Assembly: GCA_040307135.1 (NCBI GenBank)
Contig: JAWRKD010000167.1
Location: 1-64,000, forward strand
Reading direction: 5' to 3'
Length of the DNA: 64,000 nt
Source of the DNA: Aminidesulfovibrio sp040307135
GTDB taxonomy: Bacteria > Desulfobacterota > Desulfovibrionia > Desulfovibrionales > Desulfovibrionaceae
Shown here: piece after piece, positions 8,008-18,292 of the stretch
How the letters are laid out: each line of letters opens with the position of its first letter
Numbering within the stretch: position 1 is the stretch's first letter
Translations under genes and position numbers: made by a program
Notes under the pieces: model-generated
The model's database searches: none
The model's input: the letters and a program-made list of their open reading frames with translations, nothing else
What the model was told of the DNA's origin: nothing

Positions 8008-8865
8008 ATGCGCAGGTTCATCCTGGCGCTGGTCCTGGCGCTCTGGCCCTGGTGCGCCGCCCTGGGCCAGGGCGATCCCCAGGCCGGACAGCCGCCCCAC
8101 GCCGCGCACATGGCCGGGCAGGACATGTCCGGCCCCGAGCATCCGGCCCCGGACCCGGCCCCGCCGCCGGAAGTGGGCGTCACCGAGAAGCTCGGCGCGT
8201 ACCTGCCCGGGGACGTGGTCCTGCGCGACGAGGAAGGCAGGCCGGTGAACCTGCGCGCGCTGGTGACCCTGCCCACCATCCTGGCCCCGGTCTATTACTC
8301 CTGCCCCAACGAGTGCAACCTGCTCCAGGGCAGCCTGGCCCAGGCCCTGCCCCAGATCGGGCTGACTCCGGGCCAGGACTACCAGGTCATTTCGGTGAGC
8401 TTCGACGAGAACGACAGCCCGGCCGCGGCCAAGAGCCGCAAGCAGGACTACCTGACCGCCCTGGCCAGGGATTTTCCGCCCGAGGACTGGCGGTTTTTGA
8501 CCGGGGACGCGGCGAACATCCGCCGCCTCATGGACGCCATCGGCTTCGGCTTCAAGCGCGAAGGCGCCACCTTCAAACATTCCGTGGTCCTGGTGGCGGT
8601 CTCGCCCGGGGGCAAGATCACCCGCTACCTCTACGGGGTGCGGCCCCTGGCCTTCGACATCACCATGGCGGTCACGGACGCGGCCGAGGGCAGGCCCGGG
8701 CTCTCGGTGAAGCGGGCCGTGGCCTTCTGCTATTCCTACGATCCCGTGAGCCGGCGCTACGTCTTCGACATCATGAAGGTGGCCGGGGTCTCGGTGCTGG
8801 CGGGAATCGGCCTGTTCGCCCTGTTCCTGGTCTTCGGGGGCAAAAAGAAAGGCAAACGGCCTTGA
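8008..8865 (+). CDS. SCO1/SenC-type copper chaperone, membrane anchored
   Basis: A 285-residue protein with a signal peptide, a Met/His-rich stretch (about residues 30-50, AAHMAGQDMSG) that may bind copper, a thioredoxin-fold SCO domain and a C-terminal membrane helix (about 258-276). The copper-site Cys pair is in YYSCPNECNLL, and the distal conserved His is in ATFKHSVVLV. SCO proteins deliver copper to the CuA site of COX2, which is encoded four genes downstream. The C-terminal anchor instead of an N-terminal one is less usual. The start at 8008 lies 8 bases after the cytochrome stop. Confidence 0.9.
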   Translation: MRRFILALVLALWPWCAALGQGDPQAGQPPHAAHMAGQDMSGPEHPAPDPAPPPEVGVTEKLGAYLPGDVVLRDEEGRPVNLRALVTLPTILAPVYYSCPNECNLLQGSLAQALPQIGLTPGQDYQVISVSFDENDSPAAAKSRKQDYLTALARDFPPEDWRFLTGDAANIRRLMDAIGFGFKREGATFKHSVVLVAVSPGGKITRYLYGVRPLAFDITMAVTDAAEGRPGLSVKRAVAFCYSYDPVSRRYVFDIMKVAGVSVLAGIGLFALFLVFGGKKKGKRP

Positions 8866-8876
8866 GCGGAGGAGCT

Positions 8877-10488
<1,612 letters not shown>

Positions 10489-10496
<8 letters not shown>

Positions 10497-11088
10497 GACG
10501 CACAAGGACTACGACGCGTCCAAGATGGGCATGTGGCTCTTCCTGTTCACGGAGATCCTGCTCTTCGGCGGGCTGTTCCTGCTCTACGCGGCCTACCGCC
10601 ACCGCTACGCCGCGGCCTTCCACGAGGCGGGCAGGGCCCTGGACGTGGTCCTGGGCGGGGCCAACACCGTGGTGCTCATCACCAGCAGCCTGTTCGTGGC
10701 CATGGCCATCACGGCCCTGCAGCAGGGCCGCAAGGTCCGCTGCCAGTGGTTCCTGGCCCTGACCATCCTCATGGCCCTGGTCTTTCTCGTGAACAAGTAT
10801 TTCGAGTGGACGGCCAAGTTCCAGCACGGCGTCTATCCGGGCAGCGAACACCTGGCCGCCCTGCCGCAGGGCCAGGCCCTGTTCTACTCGCTCTATTTCG
10901 CCATGACCGGGCTGCACGGCATCCATGTGCTCCTGGGGGCTTCGCTGCTGGGGGTGGTCATGGCCTTCGTGGCCCGGGACAAGGTCCGCCGGGACGACTA
11001 CGTGCTCCTGGAGAACGCCGGGCTCTACTGGCACCTGGTGGACCTTGTCTGGATCTACCTCTTCCCGCTGTTCTACCTCATCAGCTAG
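10489..11088 (+). CDS. ctaE: Cytochrome c oxidase subunit III
   Basis: A 199-residue membrane protein with five predicted helices, the short bacterial form of COX3. Conserved features include the helix I segment MGMWLFLFTEILLFGGLF, a MTGLHGIHVLLG helix and the C-terminal WHLVDLVWIYLFPLFYL. Subunit III stabilises proton uptake and the active site of subunit I. It overlaps ctaD by 8 bases and ends 9 bases before ctaF, so it is part of the same operon. Confidence 0.96.
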
Positions 11089-11097
11089 GAGGCCGCC

Positions 11098-11397
11098 ATG
11101 CTGCACGCGCACACCAACACCGGCGGGCACGTCCTGGGCAACCGTTTCCTCGTGGGCGTCTGGGCCGCGCTCATGGCCTGCACCGTGCTCACCGTGGCCG
11201 TGGCCCGGGTGGACCTGGGCTTCCTCAACGTGGTGGCGGCCATGGCCGTGGCCACGGTCAAGGCCCTGCTGGTGATCCTCTTCTTCATGCACCTGCGCTT
11301 TGAGAACAGTCTGCTGCGCTGGATGGTCTTCATCGCCTTCGTGATCCTGGGCATCTGCATCGGCTTCACCTTCTTCGACCTGGCCTGGAGGCCGTGA
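11098..11397 (+). CDS. ctaF: Cytochrome c oxidase subunit IV (COX4, prokaryotic)
   Basis: A 99-residue protein with three hydrophobic helices. The segment VKALLVILFFMHLRFENSLL is the hallmark of the bacterial COX4_pro family. It is a small accessory subunit of heme-copper oxidases. An AGGAGG sits just before the ATG, and the gene lies between ctaE and ctaC. Confidence 0.93.
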   Translation: MLHAHTNTGGHVLGNRFLVGVWAALMACTVLTVAVARVDLGFLNVVAAMAVATVKALLVILFFMHLRFENSLLRWMVFIAFVILGICIGFTFFDLAWRP

Positions 11398-11404
11398 GGC
11401 AGCC

Positions 11405-12661
11405 ATGAGCACGCCCGTCATCAACGCGGCCCACGAGGTGGACAAGACCTTCCTGTTCATCTTCGGAGCCTCGGCCCTGCTGCTGATCCTGCTGACCCTG
11501 GCCATGCTCTGGTTCGTCTATCGCTACAACCGCAAGCGGCATCCCGTGGCGGACCGGATCGAGGGCAACCTCTGGGCCGAGATCGCCTGGACCGTGCTGC
11601 CCACCATCCTGGTCATGGGCATGTTCGTCTCGGGCTGGAACAGCTACAAGGCCCTGCGCCAGGTCCCGGCCGGGGCCATGGAGGTCAAGGTCACGGGCCG
11701 CATGTGGACCTGGGACTTCGAGTACGAGGACGGCCGCAAAAGCAAGATCCTCTATGTCCCGCAGGGCAAGCCTGTGAAGCTCCTGCTGACCTCCGTGGAC
11801 GTGATCCACGGGTTCTACGCCCCGGCCTTCCGCATCAAGGTGGATACCGTGCCGGGCATGAGCAACTATGCCTGGTTCACGGGGCAGAAGGAGGGCGACT
11901 ACGTGGTCTTCTGCTCGGTGTATTGCGGCCTGCAGCACGCCAAGATGATCACCTCCATCCGCGTGGTGAGCCCCGAGGCCTTCCAGGCCTGGCAAGCCGA
12001 AGGCGCCGCCGGGGCCGAGGAGGCCCCGGGCCGGGCCGTGCTGGAGAACAAGGGCTGCCTGGGCTGCCACAGCCTGGACGGCTCGCCCTCGGTGGGCCCG
12101 AGCCTCAAGGGCGTCTGGGGCCGCAGCGTGACCCTGACCGGGCCGGGCGGCACATCCACGGTCATGGCCGACGAGGCCTATCTGCGCCGCGCCATCCTGG
12201 GCCCCAAGGAGCGCACCGTGGAGGGCTTCGACCCCGTCATGCCGTCTTTCGAGGGCCAGATCAGCGAGGACGAGATGACTCTCATCCTGGAGTTCCTGCG
12301 CACCGGCGGCAAACCGGCCAAGGAGGGCCGCGCCGTGGCCGAGGCCGAGGGCTGCCTGGGCTGCCACGCCGAGGACGGGAGCGTGCTGGTGGGGCCGGGC
12401 TTCAAGGGCCTCTGGGGCAGCACGGTGACCATCGCGGGGCCGTCGGGCGAGCGCACGGCCCGGGTGGACCGCCAACTGGTGCTGGACACCCTGGCCGATC
12501 CGTCCAGGACCCTGCTCAAGGGTTTCGATCCGGTGATGCCCGCCTACCCCCAACTTTCTGAAGAGGACCGCGAGGCCCTGCTGACCTGGCTGGAGTCCCT
12601 GGGCGCGGGCGCGGAACGCGAGGGCCACATGGACCACGGACAGGGGGGCCACACCCCGTGA
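11405..12661 (+). CDS. ctaC: Cytochrome c oxidase subunit II with CuA and two fused cytochrome c domains
   Basis: A 418-residue protein with two N-terminal membrane helices (about 15-38 and 58-78), a periplasmic cupredoxin domain and two tandem cytochrome c domains. CuA ligands are His135, Cys170, Cys174, His178 and Met181 (CSVYCGLQHAKM). The usual Glu between the two Cys is Val. Heme motifs CLGCH lie at 218-222 and 317-321, each followed by a FDPVMP with the likely Met ligand (279 and 379). The two c domains are clearly an internal duplication. This matches the cc-type oxidase described in Desulfovibrio. No signal peptide is obvious. Confidence 0.96.
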   Translation: MSTPVINAAHEVDKTFLFIFGASALLLILLTLAMLWFVYRYNRKRHPVADRIEGNLWAEIAWTVLPTILVMGMFVSGWNSYKALRQVPAGAMEVKVTGRMWTWDFEYEDGRKSKILYVPQGKPVKLLLTSVDVIHGFYAPAFRIKVDTVPGMSNYAWFTGQKEGDYVVFCSVYCGLQHAKMITSIRVVSPEAFQAWQAEGAAGAEEAPGRAVLENKGCLGCHSLDGSPSVGPSLKGVWGRSVTLTGPGGTSTVMADEAYLRRAILGPKERTVEGFDPVMPSFEGQISEDEMTLILEFLRTGGKPAKEGRAVAEAEGCLGCHAEDGSVLVGPGFKGLWGSTVTIAGPSGERTARVDRQLVLDTLADPSRTLLKGFDPVMPAYPQLSEEDREALLTWLESLGAGAEREGHMDHGQGGHTP

Positions 12662-13497
12662 TGGGCGACCTGCTGCGCCTGGTCCGGCCCCGGGTCTGCG
12701 CCCTGGCCGGGGCCGGGACGCTGGCCGGGTACGCGCTGGCGCGGCCCGTTGCGGACGCGGGCCTGGCCGCGACCCTGGCCGGGGCATTGCTGCTGGCCGC
12801 CGGCTGCTCGGCCCTGAACCAGGTGCAGGAGCGCCGCGAGGACGGCCGCATGGAGCGCACCCGCTCCCGACCCCTGCCCGCCGGACGGCTCACGCCCGGG
12901 CAGGGCCTGCTGGCCGCCCTGGTCCTGCTGGCCGCGGCCGCGGCCTGCCTGTCCTGGGCCGGGGGAGGGCGCTGCCTGCTCCTGGCCGGATTCGTGCTGT
13001 TGACCTACAACGGCCTGTACACCCCGCTCAAGAAGGTCACGGCCTTCGCCCTGCTGGCCGGGGGCTTGGCCGGGGCCGCGCCGCCCCTGCTGGGCTGGGC
13101 CGGGGCCGGGGGCGATCCCCTGGACCCCCCCATCCTGGCCCTGGCCGCGGTCTTCTACTGCTGGCAGGTGCCGCACTTCTGGCTTTTCGCCCAGTTGCAC
13201 GGCGAGGATTACGCCCGCGCCGGGTTCCGGACCCCGCGCCTGGGGCCGGGCGAGACCCGGGCCGCGCGGCCGCTCTGGCTCTGGCTCGGGGCCTATTGCA
13301 CCGGGCTCCTGTTCCTGCCCGTGGCCGGGCTGGGCGGACCGGCCGGGCGCTGGTTCCTGGTGCTCCTGGCCCTGGCCGTGGCCGCCGGCGCACCGCTGTG
13401 CCTGGCCCGGCAGCGCCTGGGGTTCGCCCTGGTCAACGCCTCTCTGCTTCTGCTACTCTGCGGCCTGACCGTCGAGGCCCTCTGGCTCGGCGTCTGA
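12661..13497 (+). CDS. ctaB: Protoheme IX farnesyltransferase (heme O synthase)
   Basis: A 278-residue UbiA-family membrane protein with about eight helices. The prenyl-diphosphate motif is NQVQERREDGRMERTRSRPLP, in which some usual Asp residues are Gln or Glu. YNGLYTPLKKVT and PHFWLFAQLHGEDY are the other signature motifs. It converts heme B to heme O by adding a farnesyl group. No ctaA for heme A synthesis is seen here, so the oxidase may carry heme O. The ATG at 12661 overlaps the ctaC stop by one base, which suggests translational coupling. Confidence 0.93.
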   Translation: MGDLLRLVRPRVCALAGAGTLAGYALARPVADAGLAATLAGALLLAAGCSALNQVQERREDGRMERTRSRPLPAGRLTPGQGLLAALVLLAAAAACLSWAGGGRCLLLAGFVLLTYNGLYTPLKKVTAFALLAGGLAGAAPPLLGWAGAGGDPLDPPILALAAVFYCWQVPHFWLFAQLHGEDYARAGFRTPRLGPGETRAARPLWLWLGAYCTGLLFLPVAGLGGPAGRWFLVLLALAVAAGAPLCLARQRLGFALVNASLLLLLCGLTVEALWLGV

Positions 13498-13519
13498 ACC
13501 GCAAGCCCTGGAGCCGTCC

Positions 13520-13945
13520 ATGCTGTGGATTCATCCCGTCCTCCAGACCCTGGCCTTCCTGCTCTCGTTTTCCGTGCTCTACCTGGGCTGGCTGCGCTTC
13601 CAGAACAGCCACCTGGGCCGCAAGGCGCTCTTCCCCTGGAAGGGCCACGTGCGCCAAGGCCTGGCGGTCATGGGCGTCTGGTGCCTGGGCTTCGTCATCG
13701 GCCTGGGCGCGGCCTGGGAGAGCTGGCACATCGTGCTCGTCACGGGCTGGCACCACCGCCTGGCCCTGATCATGATCCCCTTCCTGGCCTTCGGCCTGGC
13801 CTCGGGCTGGGTCATGGACAAGCGCAAGAAGAAGCGGCGCTGGCTGCCCCTGCTCCACGGCATCAACAACACCCTGCTGGTGGCCGCCACCGCGGTCCAG
13901 CTCTGCACCGGCGTCCTGGTCATCCGCGACTTCATGCTGCCCTGA
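13520..13945 (+). CDS. Small four-helix membrane protein, DUF4079/cytochrome b561-like
   Basis: A 141-residue integral membrane protein with about four helices. Histidines occur at helix ends (IHPVLQ, WKGHV, WHHRLAL, LLHGINN), a pattern that would allow bis-His heme b binding, as in b561-like DUF4079 proteins. The family assignment is from memory of the pattern and is tentative. It starts 22 bases after ctaB and is followed by the operon terminator, so it is probably co-transcribed with the oxidase and may be an electron-transfer or assembly partner. Confidence 0.65.
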   Translation: MLWIHPVLQTLAFLLSFSVLYLGWLRFQNSHLGRKALFPWKGHVRQGLAVMGVWCLGFVIGLGAAWESWHIVLVTGWHHRLALIMIPFLAFGLASGWVMDKRKKKRRWLPLLHGINNTLLVAATAVQLCTGVLVIRDFMLP

Positions 13946-14038
13946 GCCGGCCCGTTCGGATCAAGCCCCTGTCCAAGTCCTACTCGGAAGAGAGCGACGC
14001 GTAGCCCCTGTACCCCGAACCTGTACCCTGCAAAAGAT

Positions 14039-14078
14039 CAGGGCCTCACGGAATCACCCGTAAGGCCCTGTTTTCTTT
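14039..14078 (+). terminator. Terminator of the oxidase operon
   Basis: Arms CAGGGCCT (14039-14046) and AGGCCCTG (14063-14070), with further pairing inside, are followed by TTTTCTTT. Read on the minus strand, the same hairpin is followed by ATCTTTT and may also stop the tRNA transcript. Confidence 0.9.
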
Positions 14079-14153
14079 GGTGGAGACGATCGGGATTGAA
14101 CCGACGACCTATGCGTTGCGAACGCATCGCTCTCCCAGCTGAGCTACGTCCCC
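14078..14153 (-). tRNA. tRNA-Ala (anticodon CGC)
   Basis: A 76-nt cloverleaf with the 3' CCA encoded. The acceptor GGGGACG pairs with CGTCTCC and includes the G3-U70 wobble pair, the alanine identity element. The D arm is GCTCAGCTGGGAGAGC. The anticodon stem ATGCG/CGCAT encloses loop TTCGCAA (anticodon CGC, reads GCG), and the T arm has TTCAATC. A weak upstream promoter (TTGAGG, 17 bases, TAAAGG) covers 14066-14094 of the plus coordinates when shifted to the flank at 14166-14194. Confidence 0.96.
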
Positions 14154-14207
14154 AGGAAGGTCTGCCCTTTACCTGTTTTCGGACCGGACCTCAAGTCCCT
14201 TCTGGGC

Positions 14208-15719
14208 TCAAACAGCGGCCCGGTCAAGTCCCGCCGCCTTGAGGACCGTTTCGGCCCGGTGGGCGTAGGTGTGCTCCGCGGCCAGGACCGCCCGCCATTG
14301 CCGGGCCAAGTCCTGCTTTTCCGCCGAATCCGTGGCGAAGCGCTCGAACAGGCCGGGCAGGTTTCCGGCCTGCTCGAAACGCACGGCCCGGGCCAGGTCC
14401 GGCGGGAAGATGTCCAGGCCCGGGTTGGCGTCCGTGAGCAGAAAGCCCCCGGCGGTCCAGACGTCGAAGTGGCGCTGGGTCAGGCCAGAGGGCAGGAGCA
14501 GGCCCGTGACGTTCAGGCTGCATGCCGCTTGGCGGTACACGGCCGCCAGCCCGCCGTAGTAGTCCACGGGCGGCCGCAGGTCGGCCCCGGGCAGGAGCCG
14601 CTTCCAGCCCTGGTCCCCGAACAGGGTGAGGGCCGGACCAGCCATGCGCAGGCAAAGGGTGCGCCAGGCCAGGCCGCTCTGGTCCGCGCCCAGGCCCGCA
14701 GCGCGCACCGCGTTGCCGGGCCAGGGCCGCTCCACGCCCAGGCGTTCGAGCCACCAGCCGAAGTGCGGCCGTTGGCCCTGGGCCAGCACGGCCCCGGCCG
14801 CGGCCAGGTCCTCGCCCGCCATGCGGGCCCCGGCGAAGAACCCGTCCTTGTCCGGAAAGGCCGAGCGGCCCACGAACACGAGGCGGTCCTCCAGGCCCAG
14901 GGCCTGGCCGGGCAGGGTGCCCTGGCCGGAAAAGGCGGGGTCCGCGGCCAGGGGCAGGTGGAGCGTCTGCTCCGCCCCGAGCCGTTTGAGCGGCTCCACG
15001 AACCAGCGGTCCGTGACCAGGAGCAGGGCCTGGGTCCAGTAGCGGGCCTTGATGCGGGTGAGCAGGTGGAAGGGGTTGTCCACGCACCACACCGCCACCC
15101 GGGTTCCGGCCCGGCGCAGGAGGTGGAAGGTTTCGCCGTAGGGGTCCAGGCCCCTGAAATTCACCGAGAAGTAGAGCGCGGGCCGCTCCTGGCGCAGGAG
15201 CTCGGGCACCAGGCTGGTGTCGTCCGGGATGCGCACGGCCGGGAAGCCCAGGCTGCCGAAGGCCTGCTCCAGCTCACGCAGGAGCAGGGCGTCCTCGCCG
15301 CCGGGCAGCCAGACCGTGGGCCGCTGCGGCCCGGTCCCGGCCAGGGTCAGGCCCACCGCGGCCCAGAGCGGCCCCCAGAACCCGGGGTGCAGGCGCATGC
15401 CCTGGCGGAACCAGCGCACCCGGCTGCTGCGCAGGCGCTGCGGGTCCAGGGTTTCCGGGGTCAGGCGGCGGAAGTTCGCGGGAATGGCCGCGCTGAACTC
15501 CGGCCCCAGGGCGGCCTCCAGTTCCGGGCTTTCCAGGAAGTCCGCGCCCGCGGCCGCCTCCGGGAACCATTCCGCCAGCCGCCCCGGCTCCGGCCCCAGG
15601 CCCAGGAACAGGGGCGGCCCGTCGCCGCCCAGGCGGTCAAAGGCCTCGGGACCGGAATCCAGGCTGCGGGCGCGGCCGGTTTCATCAGCAATTTCCTTGC
15701 GCTGGGGGCGGGTGGGCAT
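14208..15719 (-). CDS. CgeB-like glycosyltransferase
   Basis: A 503-residue soluble protein. The N-terminal half has Rossmann-like segments, including VAVWCVDNPFHLLTRIK, the kind of motif seen in DUF3880/CgeB proteins. The C-terminal third has the glycosyltransferase-type pattern PPVDYYGGLAAVYRQAACSLNVTGLLLPSGLTQRHFDVWTAGGFLLTD (spread over about residues 385-435), with the acidic and Gly-rich nucleotide-sugar site of GT-B transferases. In Desulfovibrio, proteins of this type are often near flagellar or surface glycan genes. Here the neighbours give no hint. The acceptor is unknown. Confidence 0.75.
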   Translation of the reverse strand: MPTRPQRKEIADETGRARSLDSGPEAFDRLGGDGPPLFLGLGPEPGRLAEWFPEAAAGADFLESPELEAALGPEFSAAIPANFRRLTPETLDPQRLRSSRVRWFRQGMRLHPGFWGPLWAAVGLTLAGTGPQRPTVWLPGGEDALLLRELEQAFGSLGFPAVRIPDDTSLVPELLRQERPALYFSVNFRGLDPYGETFHLLRRAGTRVAVWCVDNPFHLLTRIKARYWTQALLLVTDRWFVEPLKRLGAEQTLHLPLAADPAFSGQGTLPGQALGLEDRLVFVGRSAFPDKDGFFAGARMAGEDLAAAGAVLAQGQRPHFGWWLERLGVERPWPGNAVRAAGLGADQSGLAWRTLCLRMAGPALTLFGDQGWKRLLPGADLRPPVDYYGGLAAVYRQAACSLNVTGLLLPSGLTQRHFDVWTAGGFLLTDANPGLDIFPPDLARAVRFEQAGNLPGLFERFATDSAEKQDLARQWRAVLAAEHTYAHRAETVLKAAGLDRAAV

Positions 15720-15732
15720 GGGACCTTCCGTC

Positions 15733-15761
15733 TTGGCTTGGAGTCGTGTTTGGGCTATATC
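15733..15761 (+). promoter_or_regulatory. Candidate promoter of rlmE
   Basis: TTGGCT and TATATC are separated by 17 bases and end 17 bases before the rlmE ATG, which leaves a very short leader. Confidence 0.5.
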
Positions 15762-15778
15762 CGGGCGCTGGGACGCCC

Positions 15779-16378
15779 ATGAAGAAATACCGGGACCATT
15801 ACTTCCTGAAGGCCAAGCAGGAGAACTATCCTGCCCGCTCGGTTTACAAGCTCCAAGAGATAGACAAGCGGTTCACGCTTTTCAAGCCCGGCCAGAAGGT
15901 CCTGGACCTGGGCGCGGCCCCGGGCTCCTGGACGCTCTGGGCCGCGCAGAAGGTGGGGGCCGCGGGCCGCGTGCTCGGCGTGGACCTTCAGGACACGCGC
16001 CAGGCCTTTCCGGCCAATGCCCGCTTTTTGCAGCAGGACGTGTTCTCGGACGACCCCGCGCTCCTAGAGGCCATGGAGGCCCTGGCGCCCTTCGACGTGG
16101 TCATGAGCGACATGGCTCCCAGCACCACGGGCATCAAGTTCACGGACCAGGTCCGCTCCCTGGAGCTCTGCGAGCGGGCGCGGGACCTGGCCCTGCTCTG
16201 GCTCGCCCCGGGCGGCGCGTTCGTGGCCAAGATCTTCGAGGGGCCGGACGTGAAGGCCTACACCGACGGCCTGCGCCCCCTGTTCGAAACGGTCAAGGGC
16301 TTCAAGCCCAAGAGTTCGCGTTCCGAGAGCAAAGAGACCTTCGTGGTGGGGCTTGGCTTTCGGGGTCAGCCGGAGTAA
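15779..16378 (+). CDS. rlmE: 23S rRNA 2'-O-ribose methyltransferase RlmE (FtsJ/RrmJ)
   Basis: A 199-residue protein. The SAM motif VLDLGAAPGSWTLWA lies at 41-55, and the K-D-K-E catalytic tetrad is complete: Lys24, Asp111 (VMSDMAP), Lys151 (FVAKIFEG) and Glu186. RlmE methylates U2552 of 23S rRNA in the ribosome A loop. The ATG at 15779 has only a weak GGGA ribosome site and lies close to the promoter, so the leader is short. It is transcribed divergently from the glycosyltransferase gene. Confidence 0.93.
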   Translation: MKKYRDHYFLKAKQENYPARSVYKLQEIDKRFTLFKPGQKVLDLGAAPGSWTLWAAQKVGAAGRVLGVDLQDTRQAFPANARFLQQDVFSDDPALLEAMEALAPFDVVMSDMAPSTTGIKFTDQVRSLELCERARDLALLWLAPGGAFVAKIFEGPDVKAYTDGLRPLFETVKGFKPKSSRSESKETFVVGLGFRGQPE

Positions 16379-16435
16379 ACACAGCCCACGTTCCCAACCA
16401 GACAATCTCCCGCCGAGGGATAATTCGGAGGCATT

Positions 16436-17176
16436 ATGTCCGGACACAGCAAATGGTCCAACATCCAGCACCGCAAGGGACGCCAGGACGCCAAGAAGGC
16501 CAAGTTCTTCACCAAGGCGGCCAAGGACATCATCCTGGCGGCCAAGGCGGGCGGCGGCGACCCCGCGCACAACTCGGTCCTGCGCCTGGCCATCGCCAAG
16601 GCCAAGTCCGTGAACCTGCCCAACGACAGGATCGAGAACGCCATCAAGAAGGGCACGGGCGAGCTGGCCGGCGGCGATCTCCAGGAGGTTATGTACGAGG
16701 GCTATGCCCCGGGCGGCGTGGCCATCCTGGTGGAGGCGGCCACGGACAACCGCAACCGCACCGTGGCTGAAATCCGCCACATCATCTCCAAGGGCGGCGG
16801 GAACATGGGCGAGGCCGGCAGCGTGGTCTGGATGTTCGACAAGAAGGGCGTGCTTGTGTTCCCCAAGGAAGGCAACAGCGAGGACGAGCTCCTGGAGATC
16901 GGCCTGGAGGCCGGGGCCGAGGACGTCAAGGACGAAGGCGACTCCTTCGAGGTGCATACCGCGCCCGAGGACTTCATGGCCGCCCAGAAGGTCTTCGAGG
17001 ACGCGGGCAAGAAGGTGGAGAGCGCCGAGCTTACCATGGTGCCCAAGAACCTGGTGCCCGTGGACGCCGACGCGGCCAAGAAGGTCATGAACCTGATCGA
17101 CGCCCTGGAGGACAACGACGACGTGCAGAACGTCTTCGTCAACGCGGACTTCCCGGACGACTTCTCGGCCGACTAG
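16436..17176 (+). CDS. yebC: YebC/PmpR-family DNA-binding or ribosome-associated regulator
   Basis: A 246-residue protein, full length for the family. The N-terminus MSGHSKWSNIQHRKGRQDAKK is the YebC/TACO1 signature, followed by GGNMGEAGSVVWMFDKKG and a C-terminal domain ending DDVQNVFVNADFPDD. YebC proteins have been described as transcriptional regulators and, more recently, as factors that help ribosomes through proline runs. It is one base from ruvC, a common arrangement that suggests shared transcription with the Holliday-junction genes. Confidence 0.95.
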   Translation: MSGHSKWSNIQHRKGRQDAKKAKFFTKAAKDIILAAKAGGGDPAHNSVLRLAIAKAKSVNLPNDRIENAIKKGTGELAGGDLQEVMYEGYAPGGVAILVEAATDNRNRTVAEIRHIISKGGGNMGEAGSVVWMFDKKGVLVFPKEGNSEDELLEIGLEAGAEDVKDEGDSFEVHTAPEDFMAAQKVFEDAGKKVESAELTMVPKNLVPVDADAAKKVMNLIDALEDNDDVQNVFVNADFPDDFSAD

Positions 17177-17177
17177 C

Positions 17178-17678
17178 ATGGCCGGGGTGGTGGTCCTGGG
17201 GCTGGACCCGGGCTCCCGGGTCACGGGCTTCGGCGTGGTGGCCGAGGTCTCGGGCCAGGCCCGCCTCCTGGAGGCCGGGACCATTCGCACCGGCGACAAG
17301 GACATGGCCGCCCGGCTGGGCGCCATCTTTCGCAAGGTCGCGGCGGTCATCGAACGCCACGGCCCCGGCGAGGCGGCTATGGAGAACGTCTTCGTGGCCG
17401 AGAACACGGCCTCGGCCCTCAAGCTGGGCCAAGCCCGGGGCGCGGCCCTGGCGGCCTGCGGCGTGGCGGGCCTCGCCGTGGCCGGATACGAGCCCTCCAA
17501 GGTCAAAAAGAGCTTGGTGGGCGTGGGCTCGGCGGACAAGAAGCAGGTGGCCTTCATGGTGGCCCGCGTGCTGGGGGTCAAGGACCCGGACTGGCCCCTG
17601 GACGCCAGCGACGCCCTGGCCGTGGCCGTCTGCCACCTCAATGAGCGCCGTTTCCGGAAAATGGCAGGGCTGGCATGA
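17178..17678 (+). CDS. ruvC: Holliday junction resolvase RuvC
   Basis: A 166-residue endonuclease with an RNase H fold. The catalytic acidic residues are Asp10 (LGLDPGS), Glu69 (AMENVFV), Asp142 and Asp145 (LDASDALAVAVCH). It cuts Holliday junctions symmetrically and works with the RuvAB branch migration motor. The start is one base after yebC, and the end overlaps ruvA by 4 bases (ATGA). Confidence 0.97.
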   Translation: MAGVVVLGLDPGSRVTGFGVVAEVSGQARLLEAGTIRTGDKDMAARLGAIFRKVAAVIERHGPGEAAMENVFVAENTASALKLGQARGAALAACGVAGLAVAGYEPSKVKKSLVGVGSADKKQVAFMVARVLGVKDPDWPLDASDALAVAVCHLNERRFRKMAGLA

Positions 17679-18292
17679 TCGCCTATCTTGAAGGCCGCGT
17701 GCTGGAGATTTCCGCAAAGACCTGCCTGCTGGCCACGGCGGGCGGGGTGGGCTACGAGGTCTTCATGCCCAGCTCGGCCCTGGCCGGGCTCCCGGCCCCG
17801 GGCGGGCAGGCCGCGCTCTTCGTGCACACCGTGATCCGCGAGGACGCCATCGATCTCTACGGCTTCCCCACCTCCGAGGACCGCGAGGTCTTCCGCACCC
17901 TCATCTCCATCGACAAGCTGGGTCCCAAGAAGGCCCTGGCCATCCTGGCCCAGTTCACGCCCGAGCATCTGCGCGAGATCGCCTTCCGCGAGGACGACGC
18001 CACTCTGGCCACGGTGCCGGGCATCGGCCCCAAGTCGGCCCGCCAGATTCTCTGGTTCCTCAAGGACAAGGTGGAGAAGATCAAGGGTCCCCTGGGCAAG
18101 GCCCCGGCCAAGGGCAAAGCCGCCCGTCCTGCGGACGAGTACCTGGACGCCCTTGCCGGGCTCAAGAACCTGGGATACTCCGAAGAGGAGGCCCGGCCCC
18201 TGCTCCAGGACATCTTCGCCGCGGAGCCTGACCTGGACGCCGCCGGGGCCATCCGCCAAGCCCTCAAGAGGATCGCTTCGGCACGAAAATGA
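17675..18292 (+). CDS. ruvA: Holliday junction DNA helicase subunit RuvA
   Basis: A 205-residue protein with the three RuvA domains. They are an N-terminal OB fold (MIAYLEGRVLEIS), a central helix-hairpin-helix pair (LISIDKLGPKKALAIL and LATVPGIGPKSARQIL) and a C-terminal domain III (LDALAGLKNLGYSEEEA) that contacts RuvB. It binds the four-way junction as a tetramer. ATGA overlaps on both sides couple it to ruvC and ruvB. Confidence 0.97.
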   Translation: MIAYLEGRVLEISAKTCLLATAGGVGYEVFMPSSALAGLPAPGGQAALFVHTVIREDAIDLYGFPTSEDREVFRTLISIDKLGPKKALAILAQFTPEHLREIAFREDDATLATVPGIGPKSARQILWFLKDKVEKIKGPLGKAPAKGKAARPADEYLDALAGLKNLGYSEEEARPLLQDIFAAEPDLDAAGAIRQALKRIASARK

